Of a stretch of DNA of 64,000 nucleotides, positions 43,606 through 53,946 are shown in pieces. The stretch's first letter is position 1, and each line of letters opens with the position of its first letter. Source of the DNA: Phaeobacter sp. G2 (GTDB taxonomy: Bacteria; Pseudomonadota; Alphaproteobacteria; Rhodobacterales; Rhodobacteraceae). Made by a program: the position numbers and the translations under genes. Location: NCBI GenBank assembly GCA_025163595.1, contig CP104100.1, positions 1,054,001-1,118,000 on the forward strand. Reading direction: 5' to 3'. The notes below the pieces were generated by a model. That model did not search any database. It saw nothing but the letters and a program-made list of their open reading frames with translations, and was not told the DNA's origin.

Positions 43606-44532
43606 TCAGTAGCCGAGCTGGCGATTGACCTGGTTGAGAAAGGGGCGGCCGCCTTCGCCGCGCTGGATGTTTTTTGCAATCATCTGTGCGGCGGTCAGGG
43701 GGCGTGTTTCGGCCGCGATATGGGGCGTGACGGTAATCCGCGGGTGAGCCCAAAAGGGATGGTCCATGGGCAGGGGTTCCTGACGGAAGACATCAAGGGT
43801 GGCATGGGCGAGCTGTCCACTGTCCAGGGCTGCCAGCAGGGCCGCGTCGTCGATCAAGGACCCACGGCCGGGATTGAGGATGCGAGCACCTTTGGGCAAC
43901 ATCGCCAGGGTTTTTGCATTGAGTATGTTGTCTGTAGCGGGGGTATCGGGCAGCAACAGCACCAGGATCTGAGCCTGGTGTAGGGCGTTTTGAAAGCCTT
44001 CGTTGCCATGTTCACAGGTGATCCCGGCAAGAGATTTGGCGGAGCGTGACCAGCCGGTGACCGGAAAGCCAAGCTGGGCCAGAGCCCTGGCGCAGGCGGC
44101 GCCAAGCGCGCCAAGACCCAGCAGGGTGACCGGGCGTTCCTGCGCCAGGGGCGGGACCACGGGGGTCCAGCGGTCCTGGGTATTGAGGCTGCGGTCGAGA
44201 TCCAGGTGGTAGCGCAGCACATGGCCTGTGACCCATTCCACCATCCCAGCGGTCAGGCCCGGGTCCACCATGCGGCACAGCGGCTGGGTAAGGGTTGGGT
44301 TGCCGGTGATTGTCTCTACCCCGGCCCAGAGGCTGAGCACAGCCTTGCAGGCGGTATAGCTGGTAAAATCCTGCAGGTCAGAATTGGGCGCATAGATCAC
44401 ATAGTCCACCTCTGCTGCCGGGTGATCCTTGCGTAGATCCACCTGCAGACCGGCCTGGCAAAAGGCGGCTTTCAGTGGGGCCTGGTAGCTCTCCCAGCGT
44501 TCGGAGCGGGCGGCGAACTGAACTTTGATCAT
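43606..44532 (-). CDS. ghrA: Glyoxylate/hydroxypyruvate reductase A
   Basis: A 308-residue D-2-hydroxyacid dehydrogenase. The NAD(P) fold is LLGLGALGAACARALAQLGFPVTGWSRS near 140-165. Catalytic residues are the arginine in NPGRGSLIDDAALLAAL near 225, the glutamate in DVFRQEPLP near 250 and the histidine in VTPHIAAETRP near 275. It would reduce glyoxylate and hydroxypyruvate. The ATG overlaps the VOC gene stop by four bases. Confidence 0.93.
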   Translation of the reverse strand: MIKVQFAARSERWESYQAPLKAAFCQAGLQVDLRKDHPAAEVDYVIYAPNSDLQDFTSYTACKAVLSLWAGVETITGNPTLTQPLCRMVDPGLTAGMVEWVTGHVLRYHLDLDRSLNTQDRWTPVVPPLAQERPVTLLGLGALGAACARALAQLGFPVTGWSRSAKSLAGITCEHGNEGFQNALHQAQILVLLLPDTPATDNILNAKTLAMLPKGARILNPGRGSLIDDAALLAALDSGQLAHATLDVFRQEPLPMDHPFWAHPRITVTPHIAAETRPLTAAQMIAKNIQRGEGGRPFLNQVNRQLGY

Positions 44533-44939
44533 GTGGCAAATACTCCGGACATGTCCTTGAAGCCCTTGATTTCAATTGGATTGCCAGCAGGGTCATGAAA
44601 AAACATGGTGCTTTGCTCGCCGGGCGCGCCAGCAAAACGTGTCACTGGCGCCAGGGTGAAGTCAAGCCCGGCTGCGGTCAGATGATCTGCCAGGGCCTGC
44701 CAGTCCTTTTGCGGCAGGATCACCCCAAGGTGGGGCATGGGCACCATATGGTCGCCAACTTTTCCGGTCTTGCTGGTGGCAAAGACCGGGCCGAGGTGCA
44801 GGGAGATCTGGTGGCCAAAGAAGTTGAAATCGACCCAGGTTTCGGTGCTGCGTCCCTCGGTACATCCCAACAGGCCGCCGTAAAAGGCGCGGGCCTTGTC
44901 CAGATCATCTACGTGGTAGGCGAGGTGAAATATGCTCAT
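44529..44939 (-). CDS. VOC family protein (glyoxalase-like)
   Basis: A 136-residue vicinal-oxygen-chelate protein: MSIFHLAYHVDDLDKARAFYGGLLG at the N terminus holds the first metal histidine, and MFFHDPAGNPIEIKGF near 120 the last glutamate. ATG at 44939; a longer in-frame reading upstream lacks family character. The stop overlaps ghrA (ATGA), so the two are coupled. Substrate unknown. Confidence 0.9.
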   Translation of the reverse strand: MSIFHLAYHVDDLDKARAFYGGLLGCTEGRSTETWVDFNFFGHQISLHLGPVFATSKTGKVGDHMVPMPHLGVILPQKDWQALADHLTAAGLDFTLAPVTRFAGAPGEQSTMFFHDPAGNPIEIKGFKDMSGVFAT

Positions 44940-45091
44940 GTCGCGGGCTCCTGATTGGGCGCTTTTGGTTCGGGCCGATGGGTGATGCAGTCGACACCTG
45001 GGGGTTACAATTTGCTGCCGGGGGGCAGTTTCTGCAGGATGGAGTAGGCGCTGAACTGTGTGCAGCAGATCCTGTAGGGCGGCGGGGTGGA

Positions 45092-46231
45092 TTAGCGCGG
45101 GCGGTGAATATTGGCGCTTTGCACCAGACCAAAGGCCGCCAGCAGCACCAGCATCGCCGAGCCGCCATAAGAGACCAGCGGCAGCGGCACCCCGACCACC
45201 GGCGCCAACCCCATGACCATCGACATGTTCACGGCAAAGAACAAAAAGAAAGTCAGCGCGACGCCGAGGCTCACCAAAGAGGAGAAGCGATCTTTGGCGG
45301 CCAGCGCGGTGGCAACGCAAAACACGATGATCAGCACATAGAGGCTCAGCAGGGTGAGCCCGCCGATAAAGCCGAACTCTTCGGCCAGGGTGGTAAAGAT
45401 GAAATCGGTGTGTTTTTCCGGCAGGAAGTTCAGCCGCGATTGGGTGCCCTGCATGTAGCCACGCCCCGACCAGCCGCCGGACCCCAGGGCGATTTTGGAC
45501 TGTGTGATGTGATAGCCTGCGCCCAGGGGGTCTTGTGACGGGTCGAGGAAGGTGTCGATGCGCAGATATTGATAATTCTTCAGCAGCTGCCAGTCGGTGC
45601 CGCGGCTTTGAAAGACAGCCGCCACCAGGCCGAAACCGGCGGCGATGACGGCGGTGAAATAGGCCCAGTGCACTCCGGCCAGAAACATTACGCCACCGCC
45701 GGCTGCCATCAGCAGGATCGAGGTCCCGAGGTCAGGCTGGCGCAGCACCAGGAAGGTGGGGAACAGGATCATCAGCACCGGTACCAAGACCCAGACCGGG
45801 CGCGAGCTGCGTTCTGCTGGTAGCCAGTCGTAATAGGCCGCCAGCAACATAACCAGCGTGATCTTCATCAGCTCAGAGGGCTGCAATCGCATGAATCCCA
45901 GGTCGATCCAGCGCTGCGCTCCCATGCCGACGGTACCAAAGAACTCAACCGCCAAGAGCATGACAACGGAGGTCAGATAGGCCAGAATCGAGATGTTTCG
46001 CCAGAACCAGATCGGGATCAGGGCCACCACCAGCATCACGCCCATTCCGAGTAAAAAGCGTTTGAACTGCGGTTCGGCCCAGGGGGAAAAGGACCCGCCC
46101 GCCACGGAATAGAGCATTAAAAAGCCGACCCCGGCCACCGAGGCCAGCAACAGGGTCAGAGGCCAGTTCAGGTATAAGATCTTGCGCAGGCCCGAGGGTG
46201 TCGATTTGGCGTTATACTCTAGATAACTCAT
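45092..46231 (-). CDS. rodA: Rod shape-determining glycosyltransferase RodA
   Basis: A 379-residue SEDS-family polytopic protein that polymerises lipid II in elongation. Ten membrane segments are expected; the signature SPWAEPQFKRFLLGMGVMLVVALIP starts TM2, QPSELMKITLVM and QPDLGTSILLMA hold the family QP motifs, and the loop aspartate/WQLLKNYQYLRIDTFLDPSQDPLGAGYHITQSKIALGSGG is diagnostic. Its ATG overlaps the mrdA stop (ATGA). Last gene of the mre-mrd cluster. Confidence 0.97.
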   Translation of the reverse strand: MSYLEYNAKSTPSGLRKILYLNWPLTLLLASVAGVGFLMLYSVAGGSFSPWAEPQFKRFLLGMGVMLVVALIPIWFWRNISILAYLTSVVMLLAVEFFGTVGMGAQRWIDLGFMRLQPSELMKITLVMLLAAYYDWLPAERSSRPVWVLVPVLMILFPTFLVLRQPDLGTSILLMAAGGGVMFLAGVHWAYFTAVIAAGFGLVAAVFQSRGTDWQLLKNYQYLRIDTFLDPSQDPLGAGYHITQSKIALGSGGWSGRGYMQGTQSRLNFLPEKHTDFIFTTLAEEFGFIGGLTLLSLYVLIIVFCVATALAAKDRFSSLVSLGVALTFFLFFAVNMSMVMGLAPVVGVPLPLVSYGGSAMLVLLAAFGLVQSANIHRPR

Positions 46232-48174
46232 GCGCGGTCACTGTCCGGGTTTTCGGCACGTTTGGCACGCTCGCGCGCTAACCTGTCCTGCTGCGCCTTG
46301 ATCCGCTTGCGGTCCCCCTTGGGGTAGGCTTCCAGCGGTGGGGTGCCGTCATAAAGCGCTTGCAACATCACATCGCGGGCAATCGGGGCTGCGACGCTGG
46401 AGCCACCGCCACCGTGTTCGACAATCACCGAAACCGCAAATTTGGGGTCGTCAAAGGGGGCAAAGCAGACATAAAGCGCATGGTCCCGGCGCTCCCAGGG
46501 CAGATCCTTGTTGCGGATCACCCCGGCGGCGCGTTCGGCGGCAGTGATGTTGCGCACCTGGCTGGTGCCGCTCTTGCCCCCCATGCGCATGCCTTCGGCG
46601 ATGATGCGCGAGCGGTAGCCGGTGCCGCGCCGGTCATTGCTGACCGAATACATGCCACGGCGAACCATGCGCAGATTGTTTTCATTCAGGCCAAGGCTTT
46701 CACCCGCACCTGAGGGTTGCTCAATGCCATCAATGGATTTGATCAGCCGGGGCGACAGGTCGCGCCCGGTGGCCAGTCTGGCGGTCATTACCGCCAGTTG
46801 CAGCGGCGAGGCCAGCATAAAGCCCTGGCCGATCGAGGCATTGACGGTATCCCCCACCAGCCATTCCTGGCCTTTTACCCGTGATTTCCAATCGCGGTTG
46901 GGGGCCAGCCCGCTGGCCACCGCTGACATTGGCAAATCGTGACGTACCCCCAACCCCAGCCGATTGGCCATGGCCGAGATCTTGTCGATGCCGACCTTGA
47001 TCGCAAGGTCATAGTAATAAACATCGCAGGATTGCTTGAGCGAGGTGTTGAGGTCGACATGGCCGTGACCAGCGCGTTTCCAGCAGTGGAACCTACGTCC
47101 GGAGACCTCTAGGTGGCCGGGGCAATAGACGGTGTCTTCCGGCCCGATCAACCCCTCTTCTAGGGCGGCGAGGGAGGTCACCATCTTGAAGGTCGAACCG
47201 GGAGGGTAGGTGCCCTGCACGGTCTTGTTGGCCAATGGGCGGTAGGGATCGTCGGTCAGCATGCGGTAGTCGGCCACTGAGATGCCGCGCACAAATTGGT
47301 TGGGGTCAAAACTCGGCGCTGAGGCAATGGCGCGCAGATCGCCGTTTTCACAATCCATCACCACCACGGCGGCGCTTTCTTTGCCCAGCCGCGCCTGGGC
47401 ATAATTTTGCAGCTCGGTGTCCACTGCCAGCTGCATATCAGCGCCAGCCTGACCTTCTTTGCGGTCCAGCTCGCGCATCACCCGGCCACCGGCGTTGACC
47501 TCGATGCGCTTGGCCCCGGCGGTGCCGCGCAGCAGGTCTTCGCGCTTGGCCTCAAACCCGACCTTGCCGATCTGAAAGCGCGGAATGCGCAGGATGGGAT
47601 CAGGCGCTTCCAGTTTGCTGAGATCATAATCCGACACCGGACCCACATAGCCCACCACATGGGCAAAATCATCAAGCTGGGGATAGATCCGGGTCAGGCC
47701 CACTTCGGGGGTGATGCCAGGCAGGGCGGGGGCATTCACCGCAACCTTGGAGATGTCCTCCCAATTCAGCTGGTCGGCCAGGGTAATCGGCAGGAAGGGG
47801 CGGCCACGGCGAATTTCAGTACGGGCGCGCTCGATGTCCTCGGGCGGCAGGGGGATCAGCTCAGACAGCTTGCCGATGACCTGCTCAACGTCGCCGGCAT
47901 CTTCGGGGACGATGATAATCCGGTAAGAGGGCGAGTTATGGGCCAACACCCGACCGTTTCGATCAAAGATCTCGCCGCGTGCCGGCGCCAGCAGGCGGAT
48001 ATTGATGCGATTTTCTTCGGCCAGCAGGCGAAACTGGTCCGCCTGGTCGATTTGCAAATACCGCATCCGTGCGGCCAGTGCCCCCACCAGGCCAAGTTGC
48101 ATCCCCCCCAGCAGCAGGGCGCGGCGGCTCAGCTTGCGGTGGGCGCCTTCCTGATCTTTGGGGGAACGTCTCAT
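46228..48174 (-). CDS. mrdA: Penicillin-binding protein 2 (transpeptidase)
   Basis: A 648-residue class B PBP, partner of RodA. One membrane anchor near residues 15-40 is preceded by SRRALLLGGMQLGLVGAL. The pedestal domain has APARGEIFDRNGRVLAHN near 60. The transpeptidase domain shows SXXK as GSTFKMVTS, SXN as SCDVYYYDLAIK, and KTG as GGKSGTSQVRN. The ATG at 48174 overlaps the mreD stop; a longer frame upstream is not conserved in type. Confidence 0.96.
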   Translation of the reverse strand: MRRSPKDQEGAHRKLSRRALLLGGMQLGLVGALAARMRYLQIDQADQFRLLAEENRINIRLLAPARGEIFDRNGRVLAHNSPSYRIIIVPEDAGDVEQVIGKLSELIPLPPEDIERARTEIRRGRPFLPITLADQLNWEDISKVAVNAPALPGITPEVGLTRIYPQLDDFAHVVGYVGPVSDYDLSKLEAPDPILRIPRFQIGKVGFEAKREDLLRGTAGAKRIEVNAGGRVMRELDRKEGQAGADMQLAVDTELQNYAQARLGKESAAVVVMDCENGDLRAIASAPSFDPNQFVRGISVADYRMLTDDPYRPLANKTVQGTYPPGSTFKMVTSLAALEEGLIGPEDTVYCPGHLEVSGRRFHCWKRAGHGHVDLNTSLKQSCDVYYYDLAIKVGIDKISAMANRLGLGVRHDLPMSAVASGLAPNRDWKSRVKGQEWLVGDTVNASIGQGFMLASPLQLAVMTARLATGRDLSPRLIKSIDGIEQPSGAGESLGLNENNLRMVRRGMYSVSNDRRGTGYRSRIIAEGMRMGGKSGTSQVRNITAAERAAGVIRNKDLPWERRDHALYVCFAPFDDPKFAVSVIVEHGGGGSSVAAPIARDVMLQALYDGTPPLEAYPKGDRKRIKAQQDRLARERAKRAENPDSDRA

Positions 48175-48710
48175 TTGCGGGCTTCCAGAATTTCGGCTTC
48201 GGCGGCAGAGAGTTTGCGCACGCCCAGAAGGCTTTGGCTGAACAGGGCCACCAGTGGGTAGGCGGCAATTGTTGCAAACATTTCGATCACAGACAAGCTC
48301 AGCGGGGCGCGGGGAATGGTAAAGAGAGACAGGGTCAGACGGTTCAGCAGGGTGATGGCGATGATCACCAGGGCAACCGAGAGCCATTCCGCGACAAAAG
48401 GGGTTTCATGCTGTGGTTGCGCCCGTGCCCGCAGGAATTCGCAGCCAAGCACCACCAGCAGGGTCAGCAGACCCGGTGGGCGTTGAAACAGCAGATCGGC
48501 GATCAGCAGCACCGGAATAAGAATAAACACCGGCACATAGTCCGGGCGGCGCAGGGACCAGGCCATGGCCAGGCAGATAATCAGATCCGGCGGCGCCCAG
48601 CTGCGGGCCTGGGAATTCAGGGGCAGCAGATGAAAGAAGATGATTACAAAGGCAAGCGCTGCAAAACAAACCCGCATGAGCTGAATTCTGCCTGGGGTGA
48701 CCTCAGCCAT
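48171..48710 (-). CDS. mreD: Rod shape-determining protein MreD
   Basis: A 179-residue polytopic protein with five to six membrane segments (for example CFAALAFVIIFFHLLPL, LLTLLVVLGCEFLRA, VALVIIAITLLNRL). MreD is poorly conserved, so the call rests on topology, size and place between mreC and mrdA. ATG at 48710, eight bases inside the end of mreC. Confidence 0.92.
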   Translation of the reverse strand: MAEVTPGRIQLMRVCFAALAFVIIFFHLLPLNSQARSWAPPDLIICLAMAWSLRRPDYVPVFILIPVLLIADLLFQRPPGLLTLLVVLGCEFLRARAQPQHETPFVAEWLSVALVIIAITLLNRLTLSLFTIPRAPLSLSVIEMFATIAAYPLVALFSQSLLGVRKLSAAEAEILEARK

Positions 48711-49668
48711 TGTCCGCTCCGTTTTCAGCGGGAGCGACCGCCCCGTCGGCGGGGGTGTCCGTGCCAAGCTCGAGATCGCCGGGACGAGATCTGGGGGTGT
48801 TGGCGCCGGGAGCCGGGACGATCAGCCCGCCGGGATCGCGGATCACCTGGGTGCCATGGTGGCGCAGAACCCGCAGGAACTCCAGCCGTTCATAATCTGC
48901 CGACAGCCGCACCCGCATGCGGCCACTGCGATCCAGCGTGGCTTGTCCGACCAGCAGACCGGCAGGAAAAACATCGCCATCGCCAGAGGTGATCACCCGG
49001 TCGCCGGGGCGCACCAGATCATCATTTTCCAAAAAGGTGAGCAGGGGGGCAGTACTGTTGTCGCCTGTCACCAGCGCTGTCTGTCCCGAAGGCTGGATGG
49101 TGACTGGCACCGCGCTGGCGGCATCAGTCAACAGCACCACCCTGGCCGTATTGCGCCCGGTGCCGGAAATGCGCCCTACCAGTCCGATGCCATCCATGGT
49201 GGCCCAGCCATCCTGGATGCCGTCGCGGGCGCCCACGTTCAAAATCACCGACTGACGAAACGGCGAGCCACTGTCAGCCATGACCACGCCGGTAATAAAT
49301 GTGAGTTTTGGATCAAGCCGCACGTTGTTCAGATCCAGCAGCCGGGCGTTTTCCTGCTCCAGCTGCAGGGCGGCCTCTTTCCAGGCCCGCATCTGCCGCA
49401 ACTCAGAGCGCAGTTCGCGGTTCTGGTCGCTCAGACGCTGGTAGCTTTGGAAATCCCGGAACAGGTTGATGGCCCCCGTTACCGGCACCATGGCCCAGTC
49501 CATATTAGGCACCACCGCGTCGATCAGCTGTGCGCGAAACCGTTCGACCCTTGGGCTGTCGATCCTCCAGACCAGAAACAGTGCAGCCAGACAGAGACAG
49601 GCCAGCACCACCAGCAGGCGGCGGAGCGGGGTTGTATAGTCTTCGCGCTGGGAGCGATCTTTGGCCAA
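48703..49668 (-). CDS. mreC: Rod shape-determining protein MreC
   Basis: A 321-residue periplasmic scaffold. A membrane segment lies near residues 18-37 (LLVVLACLCLAALFLVW), followed by a coiled coil (FRDFQSYQRLSDQNRELRSELRQMRAWKEAALQLEQENARL) and the two-lobed MreC domain (TFITGVVMADSGSPFRQSVILNVGARDGIQDGWATMDGIGLVGRI). The tail is rich in Asp, Gly and Ala. It overlaps mreD by eight bases. Confidence 0.95.
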   Translation of the reverse strand: MAKDRSQREDYTTPLRRLLVVLACLCLAALFLVWRIDSPRVERFRAQLIDAVVPNMDWAMVPVTGAINLFRDFQSYQRLSDQNRELRSELRQMRAWKEAALQLEQENARLLDLNNVRLDPKLTFITGVVMADSGSPFRQSVILNVGARDGIQDGWATMDGIGLVGRISGTGRNTARVVLLTDAASAVPVTIQPSGQTALVTGDNSTAPLLTFLENDDLVRPGDRVITSGDGDVFPAGLLVGQATLDRSGRMRVRLSADYERLEFLRVLRHHGTQVIRDPGGLIVPAPGANTPRSRPGDLELGTDTPADGAVAPAENGADNG

Positions 49669-49732
49669 GGGGCTCCTTTCCGACGGCTGTCACTGCCCCG
49701 CATGGTTCTGCGCGGGCAGGGCAGGTTTTGGC

Positions 49733-50794
<1,062 letters not shown>

Positions 50795-51062
50795 CTATTG
50801 AACTGCAACGTGGGGCGACTCCGCGAGGGCCGCAGATCAAGGTCTTATACCAGCGCAGCCCTGCCGCGAAAGGGCGTTTTAAGGTCAACTAGCGCCTTTT
50901 CGCCGGCCTGGGCGATATTCTGGGCATCGGACTTGCGCTTTGCCGCGGGCAGGGCAATGGGCAGACCCCACCCCAAGCAGGCAGGTGCCGAGATCCCACC
51001 GAGATCCCACCGGGGGTCTTTCGAGGTTTCGTATGGGGCAATTTCAGGCTAAAGCCGGTGCT

Positions 51063-51851
51063 ATGCTATCCTATCAACATATCTATCACGCCGGAAATCT
51101 GGCCGATGTGCAGAAACATGCGCTGCTGGCGGTGATTCTGTCCTACCTCACCCGCAAGGACAAACCGGTCAGCTATATCGAAACCCACGCCGGGCGGGGC
51201 CTGTACCATCTGGATGCGCCGGAGGCGGTGAAAACCGGCGAGGCGGCGGCGGGTATTGATCGCATCCTGGGCGATGGTCTGTTGCCAGCCGAGCATCCGC
51301 TGCGCCAGGCGCTGGCGGCCTGCCAGGCGGTACATGGCGATATGGCCTATCCCGGCTCGCCGCTGATTGCCTCGACCCTGCTGCGCCCGCAGGACAGCCT
51401 GCATTTTGCCGAGCTGCATCCCGGCGAACATGACGCCCTGCGGAAGGCGCTGCCACGGGGGCGGGCCAAGGTGCATCTGCAGGACGGGTTTGAGCTGGCT
51501 CAGTCCCTGGCGCCGCCCACCCCGCGGCGTGGCGTGTTGTTGATTGATCCAAGCTATGAAATCAAAAGCGACTATGGCCGCATCCCCGGCATTATCGCCA
51601 CTCTGCATCGCAAGTGGAACGTCGGCATTATTGCCCTGTGGTATCCGATCCTGAAGGATGGTGCCCATGGGCCGATGCTGCGGGCGCTGGAAAACCAGAA
51701 CCTGCCCGGTGCCCTGCGTCACGAGGTGCGGTTTCCACCAGCGCGCGAAGGGCACCGGATGATTGGCTCTGGCATGTTTGTGGTCAATACGCCCTTCGGC
51801 ACCGAGGCCGAATGTGCCCGCCTGGACGCGCTTTTTGCAGCGCTGAGCTGA
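51063..51851 (+). CDS. rlmJ: 23S rRNA (adenine-2030-N6)-methyltransferase RlmJ
   Basis: A 262-residue enzyme. The N terminus MLSYQHIYHAGNLADVQKHALL is diagnostic, and the catalytic LLIDPSYEIKSDYGRI (DPPY-type motif with S for P) lies near residue 160. PILKDGAHGPMLRAL follows. The ATG at 51063 was chosen because the family starts MLSYxH. The gene converges with leuA, and a strong hairpin lies between them. Confidence 0.93.
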   Translation: MLSYQHIYHAGNLADVQKHALLAVILSYLTRKDKPVSYIETHAGRGLYHLDAPEAVKTGEAAAGIDRILGDGLLPAEHPLRQALAACQAVHGDMAYPGSPLIASTLLRPQDSLHFAELHPGEHDALRKALPRGRAKVHLQDGFELAQSLAPPTPRRGVLLIDPSYEIKSDYGRIPGIIATLHRKWNVGIIALWYPILKDGAHGPMLRALENQNLPGALRHEVRFPPAREGHRMIGSGMFVVNTPFGTEAECARLDALFAALS

Positions 51852-51886
51852 GCTGCGGGGCTTTTGCCTGTCGTCGGGTATTTGCA

Positions 51887-51920
51887 CATCATGCGCCACA
51901 TTGCTGTGCGGCGCATGATG
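51887..51920. terminator. Strong inverted repeat between rlmJ and leuA
   Basis: CATCATGCGCC (51887-51897) pairs with GGCGCATGATG (51910-51920) as an eleven-base-pair perfect stem with a twelve-base loop. It sits between convergent genes and may stop both transcripts, though neither side has a T run. Confidence 0.5.
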
Positions 51921-51946
51921 CTATCTCGCTGCCATAAGGCTTACCC

Positions 51947-53521
51947 TCAGGTGACGTCTTTGTATGAGATCTCGCGGGTGTCGACGCCTTCGCCGACTTT
52001 GCCGCGCCGCACGATCACCCGGTTCAGCGCATTGATATAGGCCTTGGCCGAGGCCACAACCGTATCGGTATTGGCGCTCTCGCCGGTGGCGATGATGCCG
52101 TCCTCTTCCAGCCGGACCGAAACAGTGGCCTGGGCATCGGTGCCTTCGGTCACTGCGTTCACCTGATACAGCTGCAAGCGGGCGGTGTTTGGATAGAGCT
52201 TTCGGATCGCCTTGAAGGTGGCATCCACAGGGCCGTCGCCGCTTTCCACCGCTGTCAGGTCTTTGCCGTCGATTTCCATCTCAACCGTTGCCTCTGCCGG
52301 GCCGCCAGTGCCACAGACAACCTTCATCGAGACCAGCTGCAGATGGTCATTTTCGGCATCCTCACCGACCCGCATGAGGGCGACAATATCGTCGTCAAAG
52401 ACTTCCTTCTTGCGGTCGGCCAGTTCTTTGAAGCGCACAAACAGATCTTTCAGCTGGTTGTCGCCGACTTCAAACCCCAGAGTGGTGAGCTTGTCGCGCA
52501 GGGCCGCGCGGCCCGAGTGTTTGCCAAGCGGCAACGAGGTGCCGGCCAGACCCACATCTTCGGGGCGCATGATCTCAAAGGTTTCCTTGTTCTTGAGCAT
52601 GCCATCCTGGTGGATGCCGCTTTCATGGGCAAAGGCGTTCTTGCCGACGATGGCCTTGTTGAACTGCACGTTGAACCCCGAAACAGTGGCAACGCGCCGC
52701 GAGATATGCATGATCTTGGAGGTGTCGATGCCGGTCACCCAGGGCATGATGTCACTGCGTACTTTCAGCGCCATCACCACCTCTTCGAGCGCGGTATTGC
52801 CGGCCCGTTCACCCAGGCCATTGATGGTGCATTCGATCTGACGCGCACCACCGGCCACGGCCGCCAGCGAGTTTGCCGTCGCCATGCCAAGGTCATTGTG
52901 ACAATGGGTGGCAAAGATCACCTCATCGGCGCCGGGAACTGTTTCGATCAGGCGTTTGATCAGATCAGCACTCTCAGCCGGGGCCGTATAACCGACAGTG
53001 TCGGGGATGTTGATGGTGGTCGCACCAGCCTTGATGGCGATCTCGATCACCCGGCACAGGTAGTCCCACTCGGTGCGGGTGGCGTCCATCGGTGACCACT
53101 GCACATTGTCCACCAGGTTGCGCGCATGGGTGACGGTTTCGTGGATCTTGTCGGCCATCTCATCCATGGAAAGGTTGGGAATGGCGCGGTGCAGCGGCGA
53201 GGTGCCGATAAAGGTATGGATGCGCGGGCGCGCAGCGTTGCGCACGGCTTCGGCGCAGCGGTCGATATCTTTAAAATTGGCACGGGCGAGCCCGCAGATC
53301 ACCGAATTCTTTGACCGCTCTGCGATTTCGCTCACTGCCTTGAAGTCGCCTTCAGAGGCGATGGGAAAGCCGGCTTCGATAATGTCGACGCCCATGTCAT
53401 CCAGCAGCTCGGCAATCTCGAGTTTTTCGTCATGGGTCATGGTGGCGCCGGGGCTCTGTTCGCCATCACGCAGGGTGGTGTCGAAGATCAGCACGCGACC
53501 TTTGTCGGTAACATTTGTCAT
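51947..53521 (-). CDS. leuA: 2-isopropylmalate synthase
   Basis: A 524-residue enzyme that commits 2-oxoisovalerate to leucine. The catalytic TIM-barrel domain opens with IFDTTLRDGEQSPGATMT near 12, and the metal histidines are in ATHCHNDLGMATANSL near 205. GLGERAGNTALEEVVMAL follows. The C-terminal LeuA regulatory domain (near 400-510, ending ALNRVIVRRGKV) mediates leucine feedback. ATG at 53521 is preceded by GAAAG at a loose distance. A leader peptide rich in leucine codons lies 98 bases upstream of it. Confidence 0.97.
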   Translation of the reverse strand: MTNVTDKGRVLIFDTTLRDGEQSPGATMTHDEKLEIAELLDDMGVDIIEAGFPIASEGDFKAVSEIAERSKNSVICGLARANFKDIDRCAEAVRNAARPRIHTFIGTSPLHRAIPNLSMDEMADKIHETVTHARNLVDNVQWSPMDATRTEWDYLCRVIEIAIKAGATTINIPDTVGYTAPAESADLIKRLIETVPGADEVIFATHCHNDLGMATANSLAAVAGGARQIECTINGLGERAGNTALEEVVMALKVRSDIMPWVTGIDTSKIMHISRRVATVSGFNVQFNKAIVGKNAFAHESGIHQDGMLKNKETFEIMRPEDVGLAGTSLPLGKHSGRAALRDKLTTLGFEVGDNQLKDLFVRFKELADRKKEVFDDDIVALMRVGEDAENDHLQLVSMKVVCGTGGPAEATVEMEIDGKDLTAVESGDGPVDATFKAIRKLYPNTARLQLYQVNAVTEGTDAQATVSVRLEEDGIIATGESANTDTVVASAKAYINALNRVIVRRGKVGEGVDTREISYKDVT

Positions 53522-53590
53522 TTTGAAATCTTTCTAGCTCTGTCCTGAAGTCCATTTCTGGGGGTGTGTTCTGACGCGTAAATCCATTCT

Positions 53591-53626
53591 CCTCTGAGCG
53601 GACGCGCCAAAAGGCACGCTCAGAGG
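53591..53626 (-). promoter_or_regulatory. Hairpin in the leuA leader
   Basis: On the transcript, CCTCTGAGCG and CGCTCAGAGG form a perfect ten-base-pair stem with a sixteen-base loop. The stop codon of the leader peptide lies inside the first arm, so a ribosome ending there would open it. No T run follows, so it is not a plain intrinsic terminator. The loop's GGCGCGT could pair instead with GCGCGCC in the leader coding region, or with ACGCGTC further down. Confidence 0.6.
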
Positions 53627-53685
53627 CGGACTAGGAGCAGTAGTAGGGCGCGCAGAGACACAGCACGCGACGCGGCGTTGGTCAT
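53620..53685 (-). CDS. leuL: leuA leader peptide (attenuator-type)
   Basis: A 21-residue frame starting MTNAASRAVS and ending LVRL, with seven leucines. Codons 14-18 are CTA CTA CTG CTC CTA, five leucines in a row, three of them the rare CTA codon in this GC-rich genome. The stop TGA is at 53622-53620. A second ATG, in frame 24 bases upstream at 53709, would give 29 residues. There is no clear ribosome site for either. Such leaders let the ribosome sense leucyl-tRNA supply. It is too short to be found by length filters. Confidence 0.75.
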   Translation of the reverse strand: MTNAASRAVSLRALLLLLVRL

Positions 53686-53709
53686 GGGGATATCTGCGCA
53701 AATGGTCAT

Positions 53710-53946
53710 GGGGTGATTTATACAGAGGCAGGGGTGAATGAAAAGAGAGAATTTTGCTGCTCTGGACAGCGGTAAGCGTTCAATACCGCTGCAACGCCGA
53801 GCGGCGTGCTGCTGCCTAACTGCTGCCTTAGGGCAGGCCTTGGCAATGCGGGAACAGCGCGTTGCTGTTGTATCCGCACTGTCAGGCCAAGAATGCAGGC
53901 CATGATTGGCACGTTGGCACGGATCTTGGCCTTGCCCGATGGGGGC
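53710..53946. other. Gap between MORN gene and leuA leader
   Basis: About 240 bases with no gene of good quality. It holds the leader promoter at its left edge and a six-base-pair hairpin GCGGTA/TACCGC at 53769-53789 without a T run. Nothing else stands out. Confidence 0.5.
53711..53740 (-). promoter_or_regulatory. leuA leader promoter candidate
   Basis: On the reverse strand TATAAAT (53722-53716) is a near-perfect -10 box. TTTTCA (four of six bases) lies 16 bases upstream of it, giving a weak -35. Transcription would begin close to 53709, almost at the first ATG, so the leader may be translated from a leaderless mRNA. Confidence 0.5.
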
